DNA of 6,876 bases from Methylovulum sp. (GTDB taxonomy: Bacteria; Pseudomonadota; Gammaproteobacteria; Methylococcales; Methylomonadaceae). The stretch spans positions 1 through 6,876 of the forward strand of contig JACXTQ010000401.1 in the NCBI GenBank assembly GCA_016919605.1, read 5' to 3'. This document shows, piece by piece, positions 1 to 5,473 of the stretch. Under the pieces are notes generated by a model. It was not told where the DNA came from and searched no databases. It saw only the letters and a list, made by a program, of their open reading frames with translations. The translations under genes were made by a program, and so were the position numbers. Position 1 is the first letter of the stretch. Every line of letters begins with the position of its first letter.

Positions 1-496
1 TCACTAAGGTGATGGTGGTGACGGCGACAAAGCCCATGCCAGGGTTTAACACCACTGACAAACCGCCAGCGGTTTGGCTTTGCAAGACCAAGGAAATGCC
101 TACGGCTTGGAAGGTGGCCAAGACCACCGTCGCATAGCGGGTGAATTGGGAGATTTTACGTCTGCCCGCCTCACCTTCCTTTTTCATCTGTTCCATTGAC
201 GGCAACACCACCGTCATCAACTGCATGATGATGGACGCGGAAATGTACGGCATGATACCCAAGGCAAACAGACTCAAGCGCATCAAGGCACCGCCCGAAA
301 ACATGTTGAACATGTCCAGGATGGAGCCGCTTTGCTGTTCAAACATGATCGCCAAGGCTTTGGGGTCAATGCCGGGCACAGGGATATGCGCCCCGACCCG
401 ATAGACCACTAAGGCCCCTAAGACAAACAGCAATCTTGCTTGCAGCTCGGAAAAATTACCCGGCTTGTTGGTCATTTGCGCTCTTGGAGTATTCAC
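1..496 (-). CDS. secY: SecY, protein translocase channel subunit (N-terminal part, cut by window edge)
   Basis: SecY is the pore of the SecYEG translocon in the inner membrane and passes unfolded secretory and membrane proteins. The window holds about 165 codons of a family usually near 440. Visible in order are a short cytosolic N-terminus, a first membrane helix around residues 21-34 (RLLFVLGALVVYRVG), the conserved AHIPVPGID at 36-44, the plug/TM2 region at 68-93 (GGALMRLSLFALGIMPYIS), the cytosolic loop with EGEAGRRKISQFTRYA at 107-122, TM3, and the beginning of TM4. I chose GTG at 496: it lies 4 nt after the rplO stop and has AGAGG nine bases upstream. An in-frame ATG at 475 (MTNKPGN) is the alternative; it has only a weak AAGAG upstream and leaves a 25-nt gap. 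It is the last gene of the visible spc cluster; the rest lies beyond base 1. Identity is certain, the start is not. Confidence 0.95.
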   Translation of the reverse strand, partial: MNTPRAQMTNKPGNFSELQARLLFVLGALVVYRVGAHIPVPGIDPKALAIMFEQQSGSILDMFNMFSGGALMRLSLFALGIMPYISASIIMQLMTVVLPSMEQMKKEGEAGRRKISQFTRYATVVLATFQAVGISLVLQSQTAGGLSVVLNPGMGFVAVTTITLV

Positions 497-500
497 CGGA

Positions 501-935
501 TTAAGCCTCTATTGTTCCGCCAGCCGCTTCAATGGCTACACGTGCGCCACCGGTCACGTTAATCCCTTTCAGGGTGACGGCTTTGGTGACTTCGCCTGAT
601 TTAATGACTTTTGCCAATTTGGTGAAAGCGGGGACGATGTTGGCATCGATCAGCACTTTCAGGTCGATCACGTCAACGGCCAAACCGTTCAGCTCGCCCA
701 AACGGACTTCAGCGGAATACATTTTGGTTCTGGACGTAAAACCGACTTTAGGCAGACGGCGTTGCAACGGCATCTGGCCGCCTTCAAAACCGACCTTATG
801 GAAACCGCCGCTTCTGGCTTTTTGGCCTTTATGGCCGCGTCCGCAGGTTTTGCCCAAGGTGCAACCGATACCGCGGCCGACGCGTTTGGACTTTTTGCGT
901 GATCCTTCACTAGACTGTATGGTATTCAGAAACAT
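501..935 (-). CDS. rplO: Large-subunit ribosomal protein L15
   Basis: L15 is a late-assembly protein of the 50S subunit that threads a long basic N-terminal extension through 23S rRNA. The product is 144 residues, the same length as in E. coli. The extension is typical: GSRKKSKRVGRGIG (11-24), GRGHKGQKARSGG (32-44), and FEGGQMPLQRRLPKVGF (50-66). The globular C-terminal half ends with the family pattern GARVAIEAAGGTIE (130-143). Cysteines at 25 and 31 replace Ser and Gly of the E. coli protein in the GRGIG-x-LGKT-x-GRG stretch. The ATG overlaps the rpmD stop by one base (TAATG), with GAGG seven bases upstream, so translation is probably coupled to rpmD. Confidence 0.98.
   Translation of the reverse strand: MFLNTIQSSEGSRKKSKRVGRGIGCTLGKTCGRGHKGQKARSGGFHKVGFEGGQMPLQRRLPKVGFTSRTKMYSAEVRLGELNGLAVDVIDLKVLIDANIVPAFTKLAKVIKSGEVTKAVTLKGINVTGGARVAIEAAGGTIEA
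506..510 (-). promoter_or_regulatory. Shine-Dalgarno site that favours the GTG start of secY
   Basis: The minus strand reads AGAGG inside the last codons of rplO, nine bases before GTG at 496-494. No comparably good site precedes the downstream ATG at 475. This is the main reason for preferring the GTG start. Confidence 0.5.
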
Positions 936-1120
936 TATACTTCCTCAACTTTTAGCATATACGATACTTTATTTATCATGCCTCTGTTTTCTGGGGTATT
1001 AAGGACTTCAACGGTTTGGTGCATCCGACTTAGACCCAATCCTTTCAGACAGGCTTGGTGTCTGGGTAGACGGCCAAACTTGCTCTTAATCATTGTCACA
1101 CTCAATTTATTAGTAGCCAT
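935..1120 (-). CDS. rpmD: Large-subunit ribosomal protein L30
   Basis: L30 is a small 23S rRNA-binding protein of the 50S subunit, absent from a number of bacterial lineages and from many organelles, so its presence agrees with a proteobacterial host. The 61 residues (59 in E. coli) contain the family pattern: an N-terminal strand LSVTMIKSKFGR (6-17), then LKGLGLSRMHQTVEV (25-39), and NTPENRGMINKV (41-52), where the Asn-Pro/Thr-Pro turn and the Gly-Met-Ile-Asn-Lys-Val strand are diagnostic. It begins 6 nt after rpsE with only a weak GGA as ribosome-binding site. It ends in a TAATG overlap with rplO. Confidence 0.97.
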   Translation of the reverse strand: MATNKLSVTMIKSKFGRLPRHQACLKGLGLSRMHQTVEVLNTPENRGMINKVSYMLKVEEV

Positions 1121-1126
1121 CTTAAG

Positions 1127-1633
1127 TTATCCGATAATTTGATCGACAGATAAACCACGTTTGGCGGCCACTTGTTGGATGTTGTGCATTCCGGTGAGGC
1201 CATTGATGGTCGCCCTGACAACGTTGATTGGGTTGTTAGTGCCGATACATTTTGCCAACACGTTATGGACACCGACCACTTCAAACACGGCACGCATCGC
1301 GCCGCCGGCGATGATGCCGGTACCTTCGGAAGCGGGCTGCATGTAAACTTTGGCCGCGCCGGTGGTGTTCATGATCGGGTATTGCAAGGTGTCGCCTTTT
1401 AAGGACACTTTGCGCATGTTTTTCCGTGCCTGTTCCAATGATTTTTGGATGGCGATCGGCACTTCGCGGGCTTTGCTGACCCCGTAACCGACACGGCCTG
1501 CGCCGTCGCCGACCACGGTCAGGGCGGTGAAACCGAACACACGGCCACCTTTTACCACCTTAGCGACCCGTCTTACGTTGACGAGCTTTTCTTGCAAACC
1601 ATCAGTGCTGCCTTGGGCAGGTGCTGTAGACAT
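1127..1633 (-). CDS. rpsE: Small-subunit ribosomal protein S5
   Basis: S5 lies on the solvent side of the 30S near S4, takes part in decoding fidelity, and forms part of the mRNA entry channel. The product has 168 residues (167 codons in E. coli). The N-terminal double-stranded-RNA-binding-like domain shows LQEKLVNVRRVAKVVKGGR (13-31) and FTALTVVGDG (35-44). The VKGGR loop (27-31), where spectinomycin-resistance changes occur in E. coli, looks wild type. The C-terminal domain has MQPASEGTGIIAGGAMRAV (98-116) and TNNPINVVRAT (132-142). One small oddity is GYGVSKAREVP (49-59), with Ser where E. coli has Gly before the Lys. A strong AGGAGA site precedes the ATG and overlaps the TAG stop of rplR. 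Confidence 0.98.
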   Translation of the reverse strand: MSTAPAQGSTDGLQEKLVNVRRVAKVVKGGRVFGFTALTVVGDGAGRVGYGVSKAREVPIAIQKSLEQARKNMRKVSLKGDTLQYPIMNTTGAAKVYMQPASEGTGIIAGGAMRAVFEVVGVHNVLAKCIGTNNPINVVRATINGLTGMHNIQQVAAKRGLSVDQIIG

Positions 1634-1642
1634 TTTATTCTC

Positions 1643-1996
1643 CTAAAACTTCAAGCCGACTTCACGCGCAGCATCAGCCAATGCTTTCACGCGACCATGA
1701 TATTTAAAACCAGATCGATCAAAAGCAACCTCGGTGATACCGGCGGCCAGCGCCCGTTGGGCGATGTGCTTGCCCACTTCAGCCGCCGCCTGGATGTTGT
1801 CGGTATTTTTCAATCCCGATTTGATGTCCGCTTGGGTGGTTGACGCGCTCACTAAGGTGCTGGTGCCATCACCGCTGATAATTTGGGCGTAGATATGCTG
1901 GGAGGTCTTGTGGACCGATAAGCGGATGGCATTTAATTTTTTTATTTTGCAGCGCAATTTTAATGCGCGCTTCATACGAGTTTGCTTCTTTTCCAT
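1643..1996 (-). CDS. rplR: Large-subunit ribosomal protein L18
   Basis: L18 binds 5S rRNA together with L5 and L25 and anchors it in the central protuberance of the 50S. Translated from ATG at 1996 it has 117 residues, the E. coli length. It has a basic N-terminus (MEKKQTRMKRALKLRCKIKK), the core RLSVHKTSQHIYAQII (25-40), and the C-terminal signature FDRSGFKYHGRVKALADAAR (92-111) ending in GLKF. A GTG one codon upstream (1999) is also in frame, but AAGG at 2007-2004 is seven bases from the ATG and only four from the GTG, and homologs begin Met-Asp/Glu-Lys-Lys. The gap to rplF is 9 nt. Confidence 0.97.
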   Translation of the reverse strand: MEKKQTRMKRALKLRCKIKKLNAIRLSVHKTSQHIYAQIISGDGTSTLVSASTTQADIKSGLKNTDNIQAAAEVGKHIAQRALAAGITEVAFDRSGFKYHGRVKALADAAREVGLKF

Positions 1997-2003
1997 CACG
2001 CCA

Positions 2004-2007
2004 CCTT
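2004..2007 (-). promoter_or_regulatory. Shine-Dalgarno site that sets the ATG start of rplR
   Basis: AAGG (within AAGGTGG on the minus strand) overlaps the rplF stop codon TAA. Seven bases separate it from ATG at 1996, against four from GTG at 1999, which supports the ATG. Confidence 0.6.
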
Positions 2008-2539
2008 ATTTCTTCTTAGCTTCTTTCTTGATAACAGTCTCATCAGCGTATCTGACACCTTTGCCTTTGTAAGGCTCAGGTGGACGATATGCCCTAATTT
2101 TGGCCGCCACTTGTCCAATCTGTTGCTTGTCGCTGCCTTTGATGAGAATTTCCGTTTGGGTCGGAGTCTCAATCGTGATGCCAGCGGGGACTTGAAATTC
2201 AACCGGATGCGAATAACCTAAAGACAAGCTCAACACTGTGTCTTTTGCTTGGGCGCGGTAACCTACGCCTATCAAGGTCAGCTTCCTTTCGAAACCGGCG
2301 GAAACGCCGGTGACCATGTTGCCGACAATCGCCCGTGCAGTACCTGCTTGGGCGGTCGCGATTTTATCGTCTCTGTTCCAGACCATTTGGATGACATTGT
2401 CGCCAATCTCAAGGCTCACGGACGGGTTAAGCGCGAATGACAACTGACCTTTAACTCCCTTGACGGTCACGTTGTTATCTTCTAATTTTACATCTACACC
2501 CTGAGGTATAGTGATGGGGGCTTTAGCAATTCTTGACAT
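2006..2539 (-). CDS. rplF: Large-subunit ribosomal protein L6
   Basis: L6 sits at the base of the L7/L12 stalk close to the sarcin-ricin loop of 23S rRNA, where translation factors bind. The 177 residues equal the E. coli length. The protein has two repeated L6 folds: the first begins SRIAKAPITIPQGV (2-15) with VTVKGVKGQLS (24-34). The second carries GVGYRAQAKD (91-100), LGYSHPV (107-113), and the family signature PEPYKGKGVRY (154-164), followed by a lysine-rich tail. The ATG follows rpsH by 12 nt, with TAGG six bases before CGTGTT-ATG. The tail codons overlap the ribosome-binding site of rplR, suggesting coupled translation. Confidence 0.98.
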   Translation of the reverse strand: MSRIAKAPITIPQGVDVKLEDNNVTVKGVKGQLSFALNPSVSLEIGDNVIQMVWNRDDKIATAQAGTARAIVGNMVTGVSAGFERKLTLIGVGYRAQAKDTVLSLSLGYSHPVEFQVPAGITIETPTQTEILIKGSDKQQIGQVAAKIRAYRPPEPYKGKGVRYADETVIKKEAKKK

Positions 2540-2551
2540 AACACGCCTACA

Positions 2552-2947
2552 TTAACAAACTGTGCAAATAACTTCGCCGCCATGCCCGATTGCGCGGGCG
2601 GCCCGGTCAGTCATAACACCGTTCGATGTTGAAACAATAGCAATACCCAAACCACCAAGAACCTTTGGCAACTCATCTTTAGATTTATAGATGCGCAAGC
2701 CGGGTCTACTAATTCTTTTTATATTTTCGATAACCGGAACACCTTTATAGTATTTCAGCTCGACCGTCATTTCGATGTGATTACCTACCGTTTCTGTACT
2801 AAAATCGGTTATATAACCTTCTTCTTTTAATACTTTTGCTATCGACACTTTCAATTTTGAAGACGGCTGCTTGATAAATTTCTTACCTGCCGATTGGCCG
2901 TTTCTGATGCGTGTCAGCATATCCGCTACAGGATCTGTCATACTCAT
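2552..2947 (-). CDS. rpsH: Small-subunit ribosomal protein S8, known spc-operon autoregulator in E. coli
   Basis: S8 binds helix 21 of 16S rRNA early in assembly of the 30S central domain. In E. coli it also represses its own operon by binding the mRNA around the rplE start; I could not identify that RNA target here. The product has 131 residues (130 in E. coli), starting SMTDPVADMLTRIRNGQ (2-18). The C-terminal RNA-binding signature GIAIVSTSNGVMTDRAAR is at 101-118, followed by GHGGEVICTVC to the end. ATG at 2947 has AGGAG eight bases upstream; the second Met (2941) is less likely because homologs also begin Met-Ser-Met. The gene is visibly richer in A and T codons than rpsE or rplO. It lies 31 nt after rpsN. 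Confidence 0.98.
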   Translation of the reverse strand: MSMTDPVADMLTRIRNGQSAGKKFIKQPSSKLKVSIAKVLKEEGYITDFSTETVGNHIEMTVELKYYKGVPVIENIKRISRPGLRIYKSKDELPKVLGGLGIAIVSTSNGVMTDRAARAIGHGGEVICTVC

Positions 2948-2978
2948 TATTATTTCTCCTAACTCGATCTACCAGATA

Positions 2979-3284
2979 TTACCAGCTAGCCTTAACTAAG
3001 CCAGGCACGTCACCACGCATTGTGGCTTCTCTCAGCTTGTTACGGCTCAGGCCAAACTTACGATAATATCCGTGCGGACGGCCGGTCAAATTACAACGGT
3101 TACGCACTCTGGACATGCTCGAATCCCGTGGCAGCTTTTGCAGTTGCAATTGCGCCAATTCTTTGTCTTCAAACGAGGTGTTAGGGCTTCTGATGGCTTC
3201 TTTCAAAGCATCACGTTTAGCACTGTATTTTTTTACCAATTTTTTGCGCTTGTCTTCACGAGCGATCATTGATTTCTTTGCCAT
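2979..3284 (-). CDS. rpsN: Small-subunit ribosomal protein S14, long zinc-independent form
   Basis: S14 is a late-binding protein of the 30S head, near S3, S10 and S19. The 101 residues match the long form of E. coli. Only one cysteine (Cys64, in RNRCNLTGRPHGYYRKF) remains in the region where the short form has a CxxC-CxxC zinc knuckle, so this is the zinc-free version. The C-terminal signature GLSRNKLREATMRGDVPGLVKASW begins at 78. The N-terminal half is a basic helix (MAKKSMIAREDKRKKLVKKY). The ribosome-binding site AGGGTAGG immediately follows the rplE stop; the gap is 14 nt. Confidence 0.98.
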   Translation of the reverse strand: MAKKSMIAREDKRKKLVKKYSAKRDALKEAIRSPNTSFEDKELAQLQLQKLPRDSSMSRVRNRCNLTGRPHGYYRKFGLSRNKLREATMRGDVPGLVKASW

Positions 3285-3298
3285 GATAAACCTACCCT

Positions 3299-3838
3299 TT
3301 AGCTCTTAAATGGAAAATGGAATAATTTCAGCAACGCTAAACCTTCTTCATTTGTCCGTGCTGTTGTAGTAATGGTAATATCCATACCCCGCAAAGCATC
3401 AATTTTATCGTAATCGATTTCAGGGAAGATGATCTGCTCTTTAACGCCCATCGAGTAGTTGCCACGGCCATCGAAGCTTTTAGGGCTAAGGCCACGGAAG
3501 TCACGGATACGCGGGATGGAGATGCTGATCAGCCTGTCCAAAAACTCGTACATTTTGTCGCTGCGCAAGGTCACTTTACAACCGATAGGCATATCGTCAC
3601 GGATTTTAAAGCCCGCGATGGATTTTCTCGCCAAGGTGACCACAGGCTTTTGGCCGGCAATCTTTTCCATGTCGCCAACCGCCGCCTGCAACACCTTTTT
3701 GTCGGTGACTGCGCCGCTCACGCCCATGTTCAGGGTGATCTTGGTGATCCGTGGCGCTTGCATCACGGATTTGTAGCCGAACTGCTCCATCAATGCAGGC
3801 AGGACGGTTTCTTTATATGTTTCTTTTAATCTGGCCAT
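3299..3838 (-). CDS. rplE: Large-subunit ribosomal protein L5
   Basis: L5 binds 5S rRNA in the central protuberance of the 50S, contacts the P-site tRNA and forms an intersubunit bridge with S13. The 179 residues equal the E. coli length. Recognised blocks are SVMQAPRITKITLNMGV (24-40), GQKPVVTLARKSIAGFKIR (62-80), PIGCKVTLR (84-92), PRIRDFRGLSPKSFDGRGNY (109-128), EQIIFPEIDYDKID (134-147) and DITITTTA (153-160). The start has a modest site (GATGGG). In E. coli this start region is where S8 represses the spc operon; the 14-nt junction here shows no obvious stable hairpin by eye. Confidence 0.98.
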   Translation of the reverse strand: MARLKETYKETVLPALMEQFGYKSVMQAPRITKITLNMGVSGAVTDKKVLQAAVGDMEKIAGQKPVVTLARKSIAGFKIRDDMPIGCKVTLRSDKMYEFLDRLISISIPRIRDFRGLSPKSFDGRGNYSMGVKEQIIFPEIDYDKIDALRGMDITITTTARTNEEGLALLKLFHFPFKS

Positions 3839-3852
3839 AACCCATCTACACC

Positions 3853-4170
3853 TTAATTGTCAACGACTTCATTGGTAGATTTAAAGTATCTGACTTTTTT
3901 CCCATCTTCCAATATTCTAAAGCCAATACGATCTGCCTTTTTTGTCGCAGGATTATACAAACCAATATTGGAAATATGGAGGGGCATATCTTTGGTGATG
4001 ATGCCGCCAGACTCTCCGGTATTTGGGTTCGATTTTTGTGTTTTCTTGACTTGGTTAATCCCTTCAACCAAGACTTTGTCATTCTTAAGAATCTGGGTCA
4101 CGCGGCCGCTTTTGCCTTTGTCCTTGCCAGTCCTGACGATAACGTCGTCACCTTTTTTTATTTTTTGCAT
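3853..4170 (-). CDS. rplX: Large-subunit ribosomal protein L24
   Basis: L24 starts 50S assembly by binding the 5' part of 23S rRNA and later lies near the exit of the peptide tunnel. The 105 residues (104 in E. coli) carry an N-terminal KOW motif, KKGDDVIVRTGKDKGKSGRV (5-24), then VLVEGINQVKKTQK (33-46), GGIITKD (55-61), and the C-terminal KADRIGFRILEDGKKVRYFK (78-97). ATG at 4170 has AGGGGAAG directly after the rplN stop; the gap is 10 nt. Codons are A/T-rich compared with rpsE or rplO. Confidence 0.97.
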   Translation of the reverse strand: MQKIKKGDDVIVRTGKDKGKSGRVTQILKNDKVLVEGINQVKKTQKSNPNTGESGGIITKDMPLHISNIGLYNPATKKADRIGFRILEDGKKVRYFKSTNEVVDN

Positions 4171-4180
4171 ATTCTTCCCC

Positions 4181-4549
4181 TTATAATACTTCAGGAGCCA
4201 AAGAGATAATTTTCATAAATTTTTCCCCTCTAAGCTCGCGTGTCACTGGGCCAAAAATACGCGTACCTAAAGGTTGCAGGTTATTGTTTAAGATAACCGC
4301 CGCGTTACCATCAAAACGAATGACCGAACCGTCCGGACGGCGGACACCTTTACGGGTGCGCACGACCAGGGCGTTGTAGACTTCGCCTTTTTTTACTCTT
4401 CCGCGCGGAATCGCATCTTTTATGCTGACCTTGATGATGTCACCAATGCCGGCATAACGCCGATGAGAACCACCCAGGACTTTGATACACATGACCTTTT
4501 TCGCGCCGCTGTTGTCGGCGACATCAAGGTTAGTTTGCATCTGAATCAT
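4181..4549 (-). CDS. rplN: Large-subunit ribosomal protein L14
   Basis: L14 lies on the 50S interface, forms a bridge to 16S rRNA, and is the docking site of the silencing factor RsfS in other bacteria. The 122 residues (123 in E. coli) are very close to the family consensus: DVADNSGAKKVMCIKVLGGS (9-28), the signature region ALVVRTRKGVRRPDGSVIRF (60-79), GNAAVILNNN (81-90), and GTRIFGPVTRELR (95-107) to APEVL. It is the first gene of the spc set; in E. coli a promoter precedes it. Here only 38 nt separate it from rpsQ. Its ATG has AGGA eight bases upstream. Confidence 0.98.
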   Translation of the reverse strand: MIQMQTNLDVADNSGAKKVMCIKVLGGSHRRYAGIGDIIKVSIKDAIPRGRVKKGEVYNALVVRTRKGVRRPDGSVIRFDGNAAVILNNNLQPLGTRIFGPVTRELRGEKFMKIISLAPEVL

Positions 4550-4575
4550 GATCTATTCCTAATTTGACTGTATAT

Positions 4576-4593
4576 AAATAGCGAGGGCTATTT
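4576..4593 (-). other. Small hairpin across the rpsQ stop, at the S10/spc junction
   Basis: The minus strand reads AAATAGC-CCTC-GCTATTT, a perfect 7-bp inverted repeat with a 4-nt loop. The left arm contains the rpsQ stop codon TAG. The stem is A/T-rich with two G-C pairs and has no clear run of T after it (ATATACAG follows), so it is at best a weak terminator, a processing site or a spacer structure. Function is unknown. Confidence 0.4.
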
Positions 4594-4851
4594 GTTCGAA
4601 CTTTCTAAGACCTGGACAAGCATAAATGTTTTGTGCTTTGACAAAGGCCGGCAAGACGCGATTGAAACAAGGTCGCCTTCTTGGCAAATGTTGTTTTCAT
4701 CATGGGCCATCATTTTGGTCGAACGTTTGATGTACTTGCCATAAACAGGGTGTTTGACGACCCGCTCAACCAAAACCGTGATGGTCTTGTCCATTTTGTT
4801 GCTGACCACCCGACCGGAGATAGTCCGTAGCTTAGTGACGTTTTCGCTCAT
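4588..4851 (-). CDS. rpsQ: Small-subunit ribosomal protein S17
   Basis: S17 is a primary binder of the 5' domain of 16S rRNA. From ATG at 4851 the product has 87 residues (84 in E. coli). It is an OB-fold protein with TISGRVVSNKMDKTITVLVE (10-29), KHPVYGKYIKRSTKMMAHDE (33-52), and the family signature GDLVSIASCRPLSKHK (59-74). An in-frame GTG at 4860 would add three residues (Met-His-Asp) and overlap the end of rpmC by eight bases. I prefer the ATG because AGGTG lies six bases before it, no site precedes the GTG, and homologs start close to this Met. It is the last gene of the S10 set. One base separates it from rpmC. Confidence 0.96.
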   Translation of the reverse strand: MSENVTKLRTISGRVVSNKMDKTITVLVERVVKHPVYGKYIKRSTKMMAHDENNICQEGDLVSIASCRPLSKHKTFMLVQVLESSNK

Positions 4852-4852
4852 A

Positions 4853-5044
4853 TCATGCACCTACCATTTGTGTTAATACTGTCTGGATACGTGCGATATC
4901 ACGCCTTACTTTTTTCACTTGGTCTGGCTTAGAAAGCTGGCTGGTGGCCTTTTGCATTCTAAGGTTAAAGCGCTCGCGTGAAAGTTCGAGCAGCATCGCC
5001 TGCAATTCGGCGGGGGGTTTTTGGCGTAATTCGGTTGCTTTCAT
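4853..5044 (-). CDS. rpmC: Large-subunit ribosomal protein L29
   Basis: L29 stands beside L23 at the mouth of the peptide exit tunnel, where trigger factor and the signal recognition particle dock. The 63 residues equal the E. coli length and form the usual two-helix hairpin: KATELRQKPPAELQAMLLEL (2-21), then the signature region RERFNLRMQKATSQLSKPDQ (23-42) and the basic second helix VKKVRRDIARIQTVL (43-57). The ATG overlaps the rplP stop (TAATG) and has no strong Shine-Dalgarno, only a distant CGGA. It probably depends on ribosomes finishing rplP. Confidence 0.97.
   Translation of the reverse strand: MKATELRQKPPAELQAMLLELSRERFNLRMQKATSQLSKPDQVKKVRRDIARIQTVLTQMVGA
4858..4862 (-). promoter_or_regulatory. 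Shine-Dalgarno site that sets the ATG start of rpsQ
   Basis: AGGTG inside the last codons of rpmC lies six bases before ATG at 4851. It overlaps the alternative GTG at 4860, so it cannot serve that codon. Confidence 0.55.
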
Positions 5045-5457
5045 TACATTATTGTCCGAACGGTAAAGAGTGTTTTCAATGGCAACTTAGCCGCAGCGAG
5101 AGTAAAGGCTTCACGGGCCAATTCTTCAGAAACGCCTTGGATTTCGTACAGCATAGTGCCGGGTCTGATTTGTGCAACCCAGTATTCTACACTACCTTTC
5201 CCTTTTCCCATACGAACTTCCAAAGGTTTTTTGGTGATCGGCTTGTCAGGGAAGATACGGATCCAGATTTTACCGCCCCGTTTGACGTGGCGGGTGATAG
5301 TTCTTCTGGCCGATTCGATCTGACGTGCGGTCAAACGGCCACGGCTGATGGATTTCAGGCCGTATTCACCAAAGCTAACGGACGAGCCTTTTACCGCCGT
5401 GCCGTTGTTTCTGCCTTTGTGCTGCTTGCGAAATTTGGTTCTTTTAGGTTGAAGCAT
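5044..5457 (-). CDS. rplP: Large-subunit ribosomal protein L16
   Basis: L16 helps position A-site tRNA and is a late, essential step in building the peptidyl transferase region of the 50S. The product has 137 residues (136 in E. coli). The N-terminus MLQPKRTKFRKQHKGRNNG is typical. Family signatures are VKRGGKIWIRIFPDKPIT (58-75) and VRMGKGKGSVEYWVA (81-95), then GVSEELAREAFTLAAAKLP (108-126). Arg82 corresponds to E. coli Arg81, the residue hydroxylated by the oxygenase YcfD/RoxA; whether this host has that enzyme cannot be seen. GAAGGGA precedes the ATG, 16 nt after rpsC. The stop overlaps rpmC. Confidence 0.98.
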   Translation of the reverse strand: MLQPKRTKFRKQHKGRNNGTAVKGSSVSFGEYGLKSISRGRLTARQIESARRTITRHVKRGGKIWIRIFPDKPITKKPLEVRMGKGKGSVEYWVAQIRPGTMLYEIQGVSEELAREAFTLAAAKLPLKTLFTVRTIM

Positions 5458-5473
5458 AACTTTTTCCCTTCAA

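Noticed and set aside
141..404. Plus-strand open frame opposite secY, cysteine- and methionine-rich
   Set aside because: It is antisense to conserved SecY membrane segments. The methionines come from CAT on the complement of Met/His codons.
532..1002. Plus-strand open frame of 156 codons opposite rplO and rpmD
   Set aside because: It is an antisense shadow of L15 and L30. The translation has no family features and spans the junction of the two real genes.
3831..3870. S8 autoregulatory RNA target at the rplX-rplE junction, as in E. coli
   Set aside because: I could not see a stem with the features of 16S helix 21 by eye, so no feature is claimed. A covariance search would decide.
3962..3971. 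10-bp palindrome CCAATATTGG within rplX
   Set aside because: It sits in conserved coding sequence, is short, and has no partner or context suggesting a binding site.
4570..4605. Sigma70-type spc promoter before rplN (TTCGAA, 18 bases, TATATA on the minus strand)
   Set aside because: It matches the -35 consensus in only three of six positions and the -10 in four, which is too weak to list. It is mentioned in the junction finding instead.
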